Under the pieces are notes generated by a model. It was given only the letters and a program-made list of their open reading frames with translations. It searched no databases and was not told the DNA's origin. From NCBI RefSeq assembly GCF_003989665.1, contig NZ_RZIJ01000026.1, positions 27,427-91,426 of the forward strand: a DNA stretch of 64,000 nt. Direction: 5' to 3'. The translations under genes and the position numbers were made by a program. This DNA comes from Azospirillum doebereinerae. Lineage in GTDB: Bacteria; Pseudomonadota; Alphaproteobacteria; Azospirillales; Azospirillaceae. Shown piece after piece: positions 52,454 to 61,667 of this stretch. Numbering within the stretch: position 1 is the first letter of the stretch; every line of letters starts with the position of its first letter.

Positions 52454-53281
52454 TCAGGCGGTGGCGCCGGGCAGGCGGCGGCGGAAGAAGTCGGCGACCG
52501 CCAGCAGCGCCGGGCAGTGGCCGGGCAGGGCGGCGTGGGACAGGGCGGGGAAGCGGGTGACCTCGGTCGGCACCCCGGCCTCGATCAGGCTGGCGGCGTA
52601 ATGCTCGGCCTCGATGCGCAGCGCGTCGTTCTGCGCGGTGACGATCAGGGCCGGCGGCAGCCCGGCCAGCCGGCGGGAATCCAGCGGGGCGGCGTAGGGG
52701 TGCAGCCGTTGCGAGGCCTCGGGCAGATAGGCGCGGTAGCAGGGCGCGCAGGTGGCGGCCGACACGTCCGACCCCATCACCTTGGCGTCGCCGACGCGGG
52801 TCAGGCTGGGGTCGAGCATCGGGCCGAGCAGGGCCTGGGCGGCGATGGTCACGTCGCCCTGGTCGCGGGCCAGGAAGGTCAGCGACGCGGCGACGTGGCC
52901 GCCGGAATCGTGCCCGGCGACGCCGAGACCCCCCTTGGCGATGTTCAACTCGCGGGCGGCGGCGGCGGTCCACAGGGCGGCGCGGTGGGCGTCGTGGGCG
53001 GCGGTGGGGAAGCGGTGGGCCGGGGCCAGCGAATAGCCGACCGACACGACCACCGCCGGCACCGCCTCGGCGATGGCGGCGGCGGCGGTGTCCGCCTCCT
53101 CCAGCGAGCCGGAGGTGAAGCCGCCGCCGTGCAGGTAGAGCAGCGCCGGAACCGTCAGCCCGATCAGCGGCCGGTAGAGCCGCAGCCGGATGTCCTGGGC
53201 GTGGCCGGCGATGGTCCGGTCATCGACCGCGAGCGGACAGGCGGTCCTTTGTGGCTTCGATGGACGTGACGGCCGACCCAT
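52454..53281 (-). CDS. Alpha/beta hydrolase of the HSL-type esterase family
   Basis: A 275-residue hydrolase with the oxyanion-hole motif YLHGGGF (near residue 50), the nucleophile in GHDSGG (a GxSxG variant, position G-H-D-S-G-G), catalytic Asp in VTAQNDALR and His in LSHAALPGH. These are features of hormone-sensitive-lipase type esterases. A GTG at 53302 would add seven residues. It sits just upstream of the efflux adaptor on the same strand; a shared function is only possible, not shown. Confidence 0.82.
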   Translation of the reverse strand: MGRPSRPSKPQRTACPLAVDDRTIAGHAQDIRLRLYRPLIGLTVPALLYLHGGGFTSGSLEEADTAAAAIAEAVPAVVVSVGYSLAPAHRFPTAAHDAHRAALWTAAAARELNIAKGGLGVAGHDSGGHVAASLTFLARDQGDVTIAAQALLGPMLDPSLTRVGDAKVMGSDVSAATCAPCYRAYLPEASQRLHPYAAPLDSRRLAGLPPALIVTAQNDALRIEAEHYAASLIEAGVPTEVTRFPALSHAALPGHCPALLAVADFFRRRLPGATA

Positions 53282-53426
53282 GATCCAACGGTGCCTCGGC
53301 ACCCCTCCCGCATTGCGATAGGAGGGAGTGTGGGCGCTTGAAGGATCGGAATAAATACCGCGTCAGCGCCCACACAATTCGGATCGGATGAACAATCGGG
53401 GCGGATTGGCGGGAAACCGTGCCCCC

Positions 53427-54440
53427 CTACATCACGCAGAGACAGGCGCTGTCCTGGTCCATGGCGACGCTGTCCACCGCCACCGGGACCGTCTTCGGTT
53501 TGGCCTCGGCCCCGCAATCGTAGCCGGGGATGTCCTCGCCCTGCATCAGCGGGCAGCCCTCGAACAGCTCGGCGACCCAGTCGACGAAGGCGCGGACCTT
53601 GGGCGACAGGTGGCGGTTGTGCGGGTAGAGCGCCGAGAGCGGCATCAGGGCCGGGCGCCACTCCCCCAGCACCTCCACCAGCGCGCCGCTGCGCAGGTGG
53701 GGCAGCACCATGAAGCGGGCGGTCTGGCCGAGGCCCAGCCCCTCCAGCGCGCAGGTGACGTAGGCGTCGGCGTCGTTGACCGCGACGTTGCCGGCCATCT
53801 TCACCTCCTGCACGACGCCGTCGCGCTCGAAGCTGAACTCCATGAGCTTGCCGGTGCGGGTGAAGTAGTTGACGGCGATGTGCCGCTCGAGATCCTCGAT
53901 GGTCTTGGGGGTGCCGTGCCTGGCGAAATAGGCCGGGCTGGCGACGGTGACCGGGCGGAAGGCGCCGACCCGCCTAGCGATCAGGCTGGAATCCTGGAGG
54001 TCGCCGACCCGCAGCACGCAGTCCACCCCTTCCTGGATCAGGTCGATGGGGCGGTCGCTCATGCCGATCATGATCTCGATGTCGGGGTAGCGGGCGTGGA
54101 ACTCGTGGATGGCCGGGATGATGACCAGCCGGCCGAGCGAGCCCGGCATGTCCACCCGCAGCCGGCCGCGCGGGGTCTTGCGGGCGCTGGTGAAGGAGGC
54201 CTCGACCTCCTCGACGTCGGACAGGATGCGGGTGGCGCCCTCCAGATAGGCGGCGCCGTCGAGCGTCAGGCTCAGCTTGCGCGTCGTCCGCTGCAGCAGA
54301 CGGACGCCCAGCGCCGCCTCCAGGTTCTGGATGGTCGTCGTCACCGAGGCGCGGGGCAGGCCCAGCGTGTCGGCGGCCTTGGTGAAGCTGTTGACCTCGA
54401 CGACGCGGGCGAAGACGCGCATCGCGTGCAGTTTGTCCAT
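53427..54440 (-). CDS. LysR-family transcriptional regulator
   Basis: A 337-residue regulator: winged helix-turn-helix at residues 1-60 (MDKLHAMRVFARVVEVNSFTKAADTLGLPRASVTTTIQNLE) and a substrate-binding effector domain from about residue 90. The C-terminus carries a short cysteine-containing tail (SACLCVM) beyond the usual end. Same strand and close to the esterase and efflux genes, so it may control them. A second ATG four codons upstream exists. Confidence 0.9.
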   Translation of the reverse strand: MDKLHAMRVFARVVEVNSFTKAADTLGLPRASVTTTIQNLEAALGVRLLQRTTRKLSLTLDGAAYLEGATRILSDVEEVEASFTSARKTPRGRLRVDMPGSLGRLVIIPAIHEFHARYPDIEIMIGMSDRPIDLIQEGVDCVLRVGDLQDSSLIARRVGAFRPVTVASPAYFARHGTPKTIEDLERHIAVNYFTRTGKLMEFSFERDGVVQEVKMAGNVAVNDADAYVTCALEGLGLGQTARFMVLPHLRSGALVEVLGEWRPALMPLSALYPHNRHLSPKVRAFVDWVAELFEGCPLMQGEDIPGYDCGAEAKPKTVPVAVDSVAMDQDSACLCVM

Positions 54441-54538
54441 GGGACGGTCCATCGACTGTGGGGTGCCGGAGGGGCCTATCTAAGCATGCCCTGGGCCGAA
54501 ATCGATGGGACCTTTCGGATTTGTGGGGAGTGCGGCTC

Positions 54539-54655
54539 CGGTTGCCCCCACCCTTCCTCCCCCGCTGGGCGGGGGAGGGGACTGCCGCCGGATTTTTGCA
54601 AAGGTCCTGTCCCCCTCCCCTGCCCAGCGGGGGAGGGCCGGGGTGGGGGCAACCG
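54539..54655. repeat. Large palindromic repeat element (copy 2)
   Basis: CGGTTGCCCCCACCC (54539-54553) is the inverted match of 54641-54655, and inside it CCTCCCCCGCTGGGC pairs with GCCCAGCGGGGGAGG. The whole 117-base element can fold into one long interrupted hairpin. It lies between the LysR start and the MFS gene end. The GCGGGGGAGGG core is shared with the element at 51125-51224. Confidence 0.75.
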
Positions 54656-54664
54656 TGGCTGAAC

Positions 54665-55960
54665 TCAAGCCCCCGCCGTGACCGGCTTCGCGGCAACCGG
54701 GCGACGGCCCAGCGTCGGCACCAGCAGGGCGGCGCCCAGGCACAGCACCCCGGCGACGAAGAAGGCCGGCAGGTAGCTGTCCAGCGTGCTGCGGGCATAG
54801 CCGGCGCCGAAGGCCGCGCAGGCGCCGCCGATCTGGTGCCCGGCGAAGATCCAGCCGAAGACGAGGTTGGCGCGCTCCCGCCCGAAGCGCTCGGCGGTCA
54901 ACCGTACGGTCGGCGGAACGGTGGCGATCCAGTCCAGCCCGTAGAACACCGCGAAGAAGGACAGCCCGTACACCGTGAAGTCCGAATAGGGCAGGTACAG
55001 CAGCGACAGCCCGCGCAGGCCGTAATACCAGAACAGGAGCCAGCGGTTGTCGTAGCGGTCGGACAGCCAGCCCGACGCCACCGTGCCGATGAAGTCGAAG
55101 ATGCCCATCACCGCCAGCAGCCCGGCGGCCCGCACCTCCGGGACGCCGAAATCGACGCAGAGCGGGATCAAATGGATCTGGATCAGCCCGTTGGTGGAGG
55201 CCCCGCAGATGAAGAAGGTGGCGAACAGCACCCAGAACACCCGCGTCCGCGCCGCGTCGCGCAGGGCGCCCAGCGCCGCCCCCGCCACCGACGGCGGCAG
55301 CGGCGCGGCGGCGGCCGGCGCCGTGCCCTCCTCGCCGTAGGCGGCCAGCCCGAGGTCGGACGGGCGGTCCCGCATCAGGGCGAGCACGGCCAGCGTCGCC
55401 ACCCCCAGCAGTCCGATCAGCAGCGCCAGCGCCGTGCGCCAGCCGAACTGGTCGGTCAGCATCGACAAGAGCGGCATGAAGACGAGCTGCCCGGTGGCCG
55501 AGCTGGCGGTCAGCAGCCCGACGACCAGCCCGCGCCGCGTGGTGAACCAGCGCGTGGCGACGGTGGCGCCCAGCACCAGCGCGGTCAGCCCGGTGCCGAA
55601 GCCGACGACGATCCCCCACAGCAGGATCAGCTGCCACAGCTCGCGCATGGCCAGCGACAGCAGCAGCCCGCTCCCCACCAGCGTCAGCGAGGACAGCGCC
55701 ATCCGCTTGACCCCGTAGCGGTTGATCAGCGCGGCGGCAAACGGCCCCATCAGCCCGAACAGCAGCAGGCGGATGGCGAGCGCGATGGAGATGTCGGCGG
55801 TCGACCAGCCGAACTCGCGCTGGAGGGGGAGCAGCAGCACGCCGGGCGCCCCCACGGCGCCGGCCGACACCAGCATGGTCAGGAAGGTGACGGCGACCGT
55901 GACCCAGCCGTAATGGACGTCGCGGCGCGCCAGGGAGGCGGCGACACGGGATGACAGCAT
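54665..55960 (-). CDS. MFS transporter (OFA-like)
   Basis: A 431-residue twelve-helix major facilitator. N-terminal HYGWVTVAVTFLTMLVSAG, the cytoplasmic loop RYGVKRMALSS (an A-type MFS motif position) and GWLSDRYDNRWLLFW in the second half resemble oxalate/formate- or monocarboxylate-type transporters. Substrate unknown; ATG 55960 is preferred. It starts 15 bases after the thiolase stop, in one apparent operon. Confidence 0.88.
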   Translation of the reverse strand: MLSSRVAASLARRDVHYGWVTVAVTFLTMLVSAGAVGAPGVLLLPLQREFGWSTADISIALAIRLLLFGLMGPFAAALINRYGVKRMALSSLTLVGSGLLLSLAMRELWQLILLWGIVVGFGTGLTALVLGATVATRWFTTRRGLVVGLLTASSATGQLVFMPLLSMLTDQFGWRTALALLIGLLGVATLAVLALMRDRPSDLGLAAYGEEGTAPAAAAPLPPSVAGAALGALRDAARTRVFWVLFATFFICGASTNGLIQIHLIPLCVDFGVPEVRAAGLLAVMGIFDFIGTVASGWLSDRYDNRWLLFWYYGLRGLSLLYLPYSDFTVYGLSFFAVFYGLDWIATVPPTVRLTAERFGRERANLVFGWIFAGHQIGGACAAFGAGYARSTLDSYLPAFFVAGVLCLGAALLVPTLGRRPVAAKPVTAGA

Positions 55961-55974
55961 GACCGCGACTCCGC

Positions 55975-57168
55975 TCAGAAGGGCCGTTCGACGGCGATGG
56001 CGGTGGCCTCGCCGCCACCGATGCACAGCGCCGCGATCCCGCGCCGCTGGCCCCGCGCGGCCAGCGCGTGCAGCAGCGTGACGATCAGCCGCGCGCCGGT
56101 GGCGCCGATGGGGTGGCCGAGCGCGCAGGCGCCGCCGTTGACGTTCAGCGCGTCGCGGGGAATGCCGAGGTCGCGCTGCGCCGCCATGGCGACGACGGCG
56201 AAGGCCTCGTTGATCTCGAACAGGTCGACGTCGCCGACGCCCCAGCCGACGCGGTCCAGCAGCTTGCGGATTGCCGGGATCGGCGCGGTGGTGAACCAGG
56301 CGGGATCCTGGCTGTGGGTGGCGTGGCCGAGGATCGTCGCCAGCACCGGCAGCCTCTCGCGCTCGGCCAGCGAGCGGCGGGTCAGGACCAGCGCGGCGGC
56401 GCCGTCGGCGTTGGCCGAGGAGCTGGCTGCCGTGATCGTCCCGTTGGGGCGGAAGGCCGGCTTCAGGGCGGGAATCTTTCCGGGCGAGACCTTCAGCGGG
56501 TTCTCGTCGTTCGCCACCAGCGTCTCGCCGCCCTTGACGGCCAGCGTGACGGGGGCGATCTCGGCGGCGAAGGCGCCGCTTTCGATGGCGGCGCGCGCGC
56601 GGGTCAGCGTCTCGACGGCGTAGGCATCCTGCTCGGCGCGGGTGAAGCCGTAGAGTTCGGCGGTCGCCTCGCCGAAATCGCCCATCGGGCGGCCGCCCTC
56701 GTAGGCGTCCTCCAGCCCGTCGAGCATCATGTGGTCGAGCAGCCGGTCGTGCCCGATCCGGTAACCGCCGCGCGCCTTGGCCAGCAGATAGGGCGCGTTC
56801 GACATGCTCTCCATGCCGCCGGCCACGACGATGCCGGCGGAACCGGCGCGGATCAGGTCGTGGGCGAGCATCGTCGCCTTCATGCCCGAGCCGCAGACCT
56901 TGTTGATCGTGGTGGCGCCGGTGGCGTCGGGCAGGCCTGCCCCGCGCGCCGCCTGCCGGGCGGGGGCCTGCCCCTGGCCGGCGGGCAGCACGCAGCCGAC
57001 CAGCGCCTCGTCGACACGGTCGGGCGTCAGGCCGGCGCGGGACAGCGCCGCGCGGATGGCGTGGGCGCCCAGCGCGTGGGCGGGCAGGGCGGACAGCTCC
57101 CCCTGGAAACGGCCGAGCGGCGTGCGCGCGGCGGACACGATGACGACGGGATCGTTGCTTTCCATCAC
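55975..57168 (-). CDS. Acetyl-CoA acetyltransferase (thiolase)
   Basis: A 397-residue thiolase. Catalytic cysteine in TINKVCGSGMKA (about residue 90), then NVNGGACALGHPIGATGAR and the final CIGGGEATAIAVE with the second Cys. It condenses or splits acetyl-CoA / acetoacetyl-CoA. Neighbouring SDR and MFS genes on the same strand suggest a small carbon-catabolic or ketone-body type unit; phbA-like and atoB-like roles cannot be distinguished here. Confidence 0.93.
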   Translation of the reverse strand: MMESNDPVVIVSAARTPLGRFQGELSALPAHALGAHAIRAALSRAGLTPDRVDEALVGCVLPAGQGQAPARQAARGAGLPDATGATTINKVCGSGMKATMLAHDLIRAGSAGIVVAGGMESMSNAPYLLAKARGGYRIGHDRLLDHMMLDGLEDAYEGGRPMGDFGEATAELYGFTRAEQDAYAVETLTRARAAIESGAFAAEIAPVTLAVKGGETLVANDENPLKVSPGKIPALKPAFRPNGTITAASSSANADGAAALVLTRRSLAERERLPVLATILGHATHSQDPAWFTTAPIPAIRKLLDRVGWGVGDVDLFEINEAFAVVAMAAQRDLGIPRDALNVNGGACALGHPIGATGARLIVTLLHALAARGQRRGIAALCIGGGEATAIAVERPF

Positions 57169-57196
57169 GGACGGACTCCTGAAGGGGGGAGGGCGG

Positions 57197-57952
57197 TCAC
57201 TGCACCGTCAGGCCGCCGTCGACGTTGATCGACTGGCCGGTGATGAAGGACGCGGCGTCGGAGCAGAGCCAGACCACCGTCTCAGCGACCTCGCGCGGCT
57301 GGCCGACGCGGCCGACGGGGTGGAGCGGGCCGAGCGCGGCCTCGACGCGGTCGGCGCCGCCGAACGACCCCTGGCTCATCGGCGTCTGGATGATGGCCGG
57401 GCAGACGGCGTTGATCCGCACACCGGATTTGGCGACCTCGATGGCGGCGCTGCGGGTCATGCCCTCCACCGCCGCCTTGCTGGCGGAGTAGGCGGCGTTG
57501 CCGGCCAGCCCGATCTGGCCCAGCACCGATCCGGTGGACACGATAGCGCCCTTGCCCTGCCGCAGCATGATCGGCAGTTCGTGCTTCAGGCACAGCCACA
57601 CGCCCTTGACGTTGACGGCGAGCATCCGGTCGAACGCGTCGTCGGTCATTTCGGTCAAGGGTCCAGCGCTGTGGACGCCGGCGTTGTTGAAGGCGAAGTC
57701 CAGGCGGCCATGGTCGCGCTCGATCCGGGCGAACAGCGCCGCGACCTCGGCGGCGTCGGCGACGTCGGCCGGCACGAACACCGCGCGCCCGCCGGCCCGC
57801 TCGGCCAACTCCACGGTTTCCCGCCCTTCGGCCTCGCGCCGTCCGGTGACGATCGCCGTGGCGCCCGCCTTCGCGAAGGCCAGCGCCGTCGCCCGCCCGA
57901 TGCCCGAGGTCCCACCGGTGACCAGGGCCACCCCGCCGCTCATGTCCGCCAT
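57197..57952 (-). CDS. Short-chain dehydrogenase/reductase
   Basis: A 251-residue classical SDR. NAD(P)-binding TGGTSGIGRA (residues 12-21), the NNAG motif, catalytic Ser in VSTGSVLGQIG and YSASK. The C-terminal GQSINVDGG is typical. It is transcribed divergently from a TetR regulator with duplicated operators between them, and leads the minus-strand operon SDR-thiolase-MFS. Confidence 0.93.
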   Translation of the reverse strand: MADMSGGVALVTGGTSGIGRATALAFAKAGATAIVTGRREAEGRETVELAERAGGRAVFVPADVADAAEVAALFARIERDHGRLDFAFNNAGVHSAGPLTEMTDDAFDRMLAVNVKGVWLCLKHELPIMLRQGKGAIVSTGSVLGQIGLAGNAAYSASKAAVEGMTRSAAIEVAKSGVRINAVCPAIIQTPMSQGSFGGADRVEAALGPLHPVGRVGQPREVAETVVWLCSDAASFITGQSINVDGGLTVQ

Positions 57953-57977
57953 TGTCCGTCTCCCGCTTTGGGTTTAT

Positions 57978-58024
57978 GATGATGACCATCATGAATGTCG
58001 TCATTGATGATGTCCATCATGAAT
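57978..58024. promoter_or_regulatory. Duplicated TetR operator between SDR and tetR
   Basis: Two near-identical 19-base copies, GATGATGACCATCATGAAT (57978-57996) and GATGATGTCCATCATGAAT (58006-58024), each containing the palindrome ATGATG-NN-CATCAT and spaced 28 bases centre to centre. They occupy the divergent promoter region. Confidence 0.8.
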
Positions 58025-58077
58025 AACGCCGCCCATTCCGTTTCCGGTGGCGTGGCTGCCATGCGCGAGGTGAGGAC

Positions 58078-58662
58078 GTGAAGGTTTCCAAGGAGAAGGC
58101 GGCGGAGAACCGGGCCGCCATCGTCAAGGCGGCGGGGCGGCTGTTCCGCGAGCGCGGCTTCGACAAGGTCGGGGTGGCGGAGATCACCAAGGCGGCCGGG
58201 CTGACCCATGGCGGTTTCTACGGCCATTTCCCGTCGAAGGACGCGCTGGCCGTCGAGGCATGCGATGCCGCCTTCGCGGAGAGCCTGGACCGGCTGCCGG
58301 CCGACGAGACGGCGACGAGCGGCGCGCTGAACGCCTTCCTGGAGCGCTATCTGCGCGACATCCACCGCGAGCGCCCGGCGGCGGGCTGCCCGATGTCGGT
58401 CTTCGCCATGGAGGTCGCGCGGCTGGACCCGGCGTTGCAGTCACGCTTCGGCGAGGGGACGGAGCGCTTCTTCGAGGCGGTGGAGCAGCGGCTGCCGGAG
58501 ACGCTGGCCGATCCGGCGGCCCGCCGCGCCCGCGCCATCGCCATCGTGTCGGCGCTGGTCGGCGGCATGGCGCTGGCGCGGGCCACCGCGCAGGGCGCGC
58601 CGGAGCTGTCGGGCGAGATTCTGGCGGCGCTAAGGGAGCAGCTCCGCGCTTTGGTGGCTTGA
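58078..58662 (+). CDS. TetR-family transcriptional repressor
   Basis: A 194-residue TetR regulator: N-terminal helix-turn-helix (NRAAIVKAAGRLFRERGFDKVGVAEITKAAGLTHGGFYGHFPSKDAL) and a helical ligand domain. GTG start at 58078. It is divergent from the SDR gene and two copies of a palindrome lie between them, so it most likely represses both itself and the SDR operon. Confidence 0.93.
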   Translation: MKVSKEKAAENRAAIVKAAGRLFRERGFDKVGVAEITKAAGLTHGGFYGHFPSKDALAVEACDAAFAESLDRLPADETATSGALNAFLERYLRDIHRERPAAGCPMSVFAMEVARLDPALQSRFGEGTERFFEAVEQRLPETLADPAARRARAIAIVSALVGGMALARATAQGAPELSGEILAALREQLRALVA

Positions 58663-58764
58663 GCGGGATTGTGTTGGGTGCGGCCACGCTTGCCCGCGGA
58701 TCGTCGAGGCGGAGATCGCCGCCTCGCTCCTCGGCATGAAAGCGACGGCATCGTTGCCGTAAGA

Positions 58765-58791
58765 GGAGGGGGCGCGCAGGGCGCCCCCTCC
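58765..58791. terminator. Terminator between tetR and the PQQ dehydrogenase gene
   Basis: GGAGGGGGCGC (58765-58775) pairs with GCGCCCCCTCC (58781-58791) around a GCAGG loop. Positioned between two convergent stops. Confidence 0.7.
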
Positions 58792-58793
58792 CG

Positions 58794-61202
58794 TCAGGAC
58801 TTCGGCAGGGCGTAGGCGATCACGTGGTCGCCGGTCTTGGTGCCCAGCGATCCGTGCCCCCCGGCGACGACCACGACGTATTGTCGCCCGTCGGCGCCCA
58901 TGTAGGTCATCGGCGTCGCCTGCCCCCCGGCGGGCAGCCGGCTTTCCCACAGCTGATCGCCGTTCGACACGTCGTAGGCCCGCACGTAATAGTCGATGGT
59001 GCCGGACAGGAAGGCGACGCCGCCCGCCGTCACGATCGGCCCGCCGAGGTTGGGAACCCCCATGCGGAAGGGCAGCGGCAGGGCCGACGCGTCGCGCACC
59101 GTCCCGTTCTTGTGCTTCCACAGGATTTTGCCCGTCGTCAGATCGGCCGCCGCGACGTAGCCCCAGGGCGGCGACTGGCAGGGCAGGCCGAGCGGCGAGG
59201 TGAAAGGCTTGAGCTTCACGGCGAAGGGCGCGCCGAAATTCTCGTTCAACGCCGGCAGGCTCTTCTCCGGCCGGTTCTTGCCCTGGACGTAGAGCGTGGT
59301 CGCGTCGCCGCGCGGCACCAGCTGCGACACGAAGGCCAGATAGGTCGGCGTCGTGAAGGCGATCTGCCGGGCCGGATCGACCGCCACGCCGCCCCAGTTG
59401 AAGACGCCGAAATTGCCGGGGTAGATCAGCGACGACTGCGTCGACGGCGGGGTGAAGCGCCCCTCGTAGCGCATGCGGTGGAAGGCGATGCGGCAGGCGA
59501 GCTGGTCGAACATCGTCGCCCCCCACATGTCCCGCTCGATCAGCGGCGGCGGGTCGTAGGACAGCGCCGAGACCGGCTGGGTCGGCGCGCTGCGGTCGCC
59601 CTCGGCCGCGCCCTGGGGGGCCGGCTTCTCGGTGACCGGCAGCAGCGGCTCGCCGGTGCGGCGGTCCAGCACGAAGAGTTCGCCCTGCTTGGTCGGCTGC
59701 ACCAGCGCCGGCACGATCCGCCCGCCGAGGTTGAGGTCGATCAGGCTCGGCTGGGCCGGCACGTCGTAGTCCCACAGATCGTGGTGCACCGTCTGGAAGT
59801 TCCAGCGCACCCGCCCGCTGGCGAGGTCGAGCGCCACCACGGAGGAGGAGAAACGCTCCACCGCTGGGCTGCGGTTGCCGCCCCATTGGTCGGGCGGCTG
59901 GTTGCCCAGCGGCACGTAGACCATGCCCAGCGCCTCGTCGACGCTGGAGATCGACCAGCTGTTGGGCGAGTTCGCGGTGTAGGTCCGGCCGGGCGGCAGC
60001 GGCGCCGTGTCGTCCGGGTTGCCGGAATCCCAGTTCCACAGCAGCGCGCCGGTCTCGGCGTCGAAGGCGCGGATGACGCCGGACGCCTCGACGGTGGACA
60101 CGTTGTCGAGCACCGTGCCGCCGACGATCACCCGGTCCCCGGCGACGACCACCGGCGAGGTCGAATAATACGAGCCCGGCCGGACGTTCGGCATGCCGGC
60201 CCACAGATCGATCTGCCCGCTGCCGCCGAAGGCCGGGCAGGGCGCGCCGGTCTCCGGGTTGAGGGCGAGCAGCCGTCCGTCGGCCGTGGGCATGAACAGC
60301 TGGGCCGGGCAGGCGGTGTTCGCCGCCGCCGAGCGGCGGTAGGACAGCCCCCGGCAGGTCAGGTGCTGGAGCGCCAGCTCGCCCTTGATCTCGGGGGTGA
60401 CCCGCCAGATCTGGGCGCCGGTGGTGGCGTCCAGCGCGATGACCGACTGGTGCGGCGTGCACAGGAACAGCCGGTTGCCGACCTTGAGCGGCGTGACCTC
60501 GAAGGTGGTTTCCTCGGGGTCGCCGGGTTGGCCGCGCGTGTCGCCGGTCTGGTAGTCCCACGCGACCTCCAGCGACTTGGCGTTCGCCGGGGTGATGCGG
60601 TCGAGCGGCGAGTAGCGCTGGCCGAAGCCGGTGCGCCCGTAGGCGTGCCATTCGTCGTCCGGCACCGGGGGGTGCGGGCTGGCCGCCGTCGAGGCGACGG
60701 TGCGGGGGGCGGGGGTGGTGCCCTCGATCCGGTGGGGATCGACGAACCACGAGGCCGCCGCCACCACCACGGCGAGGCCGAGCGCCGCCGTCAGCGCCAG
60801 CCTGGGGCCACGCGTCTCCCCGTCCTGGTCTGTCCGAACACGCCCGAACCCGTCGCGCTCCGTTCCTCCGCCGAGCGCGCGGGTGACCCAGGGCGTCAGC
60901 AGGAGGAAGCCGACCACCGCGACAACGTCGCCGCGCGCCGACAGCGGCCACCAGTCAAGCCCCACCTCCCACAGCGCCCAGGCCAGCGTGCCGACGACCA
61001 GCAGGGCGTAGACCGTCAGGGCCGCCGGGCTCCGCCGCATCAGCAGCGCCGCCGACAGCAGCAGGGCCAGCCCCGAGACGGCGTAGTACCAGGACCCACC
61101 CAGCGCGATCAGCCACACCCCGCCGCCGAGCGCCGCCAGCCCAAGAACCACGAGCACGGCGCCGGCCACCAGAAGGGCGGCGCTTCGTCTTGCTTTTTGC
61201 AT
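58794..61202 (-). CDS. gcd: Membrane-bound PQQ-dependent dehydrogenase (glucose/quinate/shikimate type)
   Basis: An 802-residue enzyme with five N-terminal membrane helices (first: AALLVAGAVLVVLGLAALGGG) and a periplasmic PQQ propeller: WHAYGRTGFGQRYSPLDRI, YQTGDTRG, AMNP/ALNPETGAPCPAFG, TSPPVVAGD-like TSPVVVAGDRVIVG, NLGGPIVTAGGVAFLSG. It oxidises aldoses or quinate/shikimate in the periplasm and feeds electrons to ubiquinone. ATG 61202 follows GAGGGC; the frame above is not conserved. Glucose specificity is not proven. Confidence 0.9.
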   Translation of the reverse strand: MQKARRSAALLVAGAVLVVLGLAALGGGVWLIALGGSWYYAVSGLALLLSAALLMRRSPAALTVYALLVVGTLAWALWEVGLDWWPLSARGDVVAVVGFLLLTPWVTRALGGGTERDGFGRVRTDQDGETRGPRLALTAALGLAVVVAAASWFVDPHRIEGTTPAPRTVASTAASPHPPVPDDEWHAYGRTGFGQRYSPLDRITPANAKSLEVAWDYQTGDTRGQPGDPEETTFEVTPLKVGNRLFLCTPHQSVIALDATTGAQIWRVTPEIKGELALQHLTCRGLSYRRSAAANTACPAQLFMPTADGRLLALNPETGAPCPAFGGSGQIDLWAGMPNVRPGSYYSTSPVVVAGDRVIVGGTVLDNVSTVEASGVIRAFDAETGALLWNWDSGNPDDTAPLPPGRTYTANSPNSWSISSVDEALGMVYVPLGNQPPDQWGGNRSPAVERFSSSVVALDLASGRVRWNFQTVHHDLWDYDVPAQPSLIDLNLGGRIVPALVQPTKQGELFVLDRRTGEPLLPVTEKPAPQGAAEGDRSAPTQPVSALSYDPPPLIERDMWGATMFDQLACRIAFHRMRYEGRFTPPSTQSSLIYPGNFGVFNWGGVAVDPARQIAFTTPTYLAFVSQLVPRGDATTLYVQGKNRPEKSLPALNENFGAPFAVKLKPFTSPLGLPCQSPPWGYVAAADLTTGKILWKHKNGTVRDASALPLPFRMGVPNLGGPIVTAGGVAFLSGTIDYYVRAYDVSNGDQLWESRLPAGGQATPMTYMGADGRQYVVVVAGGHGSLGTKTGDHVIAYALPKS

Positions 61203-61318
61203 CTTGCCCTCAAGGACCCGCTTTGTGCGGAGGTGCAACACGCGGCAGACCGCAAGGTTGCCTGGAACCCGCCGTGGCACCCCCTGTTGAATCCGTTGCA
61301 GCCACAAAGGAGGATGCC

Positions 61319-61636
61319 ATGCCGCGCGGCGACAAATCGGCTTACACGGACAAGCAGGTCCGCAAGGCCGAGCACATCGAGGAAAGCCACGAAAAGCGTG
61401 GGGTTCCGGCCGACGAGGCGGAGCGCCGCGCCTGGGCCACCGTCAACAAGGACGACGGCGGTGGCAAGAAGAGCGGTTCCGGCCGTGGCGCGCACACCGG
61501 CCACCCCGCCGCCCACAAGGGTGGGGAGAAGGGCGGCGAAGCCTCGGCCTCGCGTTCGGCGGCCGAACGCTCCGCCTCCGCCAAGAAGGCGGCGGTCACC
61601 CGCAAGCGCAACGCCGAGCACCGCGCCCACGGGTAA
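61319..61636 (+). CDS. Small basic protein annotated as plasmid-stabilisation family
   Basis: A 105-residue, strongly charged protein starting MPRGDKSAYTDKQVRKAEHI with EKRGVPADEAERRAWATVNK, then a Gly/Ser/Lys-rich disordered tail. The core matches a widespread family named 'plasmid stabilization protein' only by annotation history; no toxin fold is evident. The frame opens earlier but ATG 61319 follows AAGGAGG. It is close to a BON-domain gene, a pairing often seen in stress-induced operons. Confidence 0.8.
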   Translation: MPRGDKSAYTDKQVRKAEHIEESHEKRGVPADEAERRAWATVNKDDGGGKKSGSGRGAHTGHPAAHKGGEKGGEASASRSAAERSASAKKAAVTRKRNAEHRAHG

Positions 61637-61667
61637 GGGGCGCCGATACTGGAGGGAGACGGGCACC

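Noticed and set aside
58824..61667. Plus-strand open frame opposite the PQQ dehydrogenase running into the BON gene
   Set aside because: The part before 61668 is a shadow of the dehydrogenase; only the final BON domain is real and has its own ribosome site.
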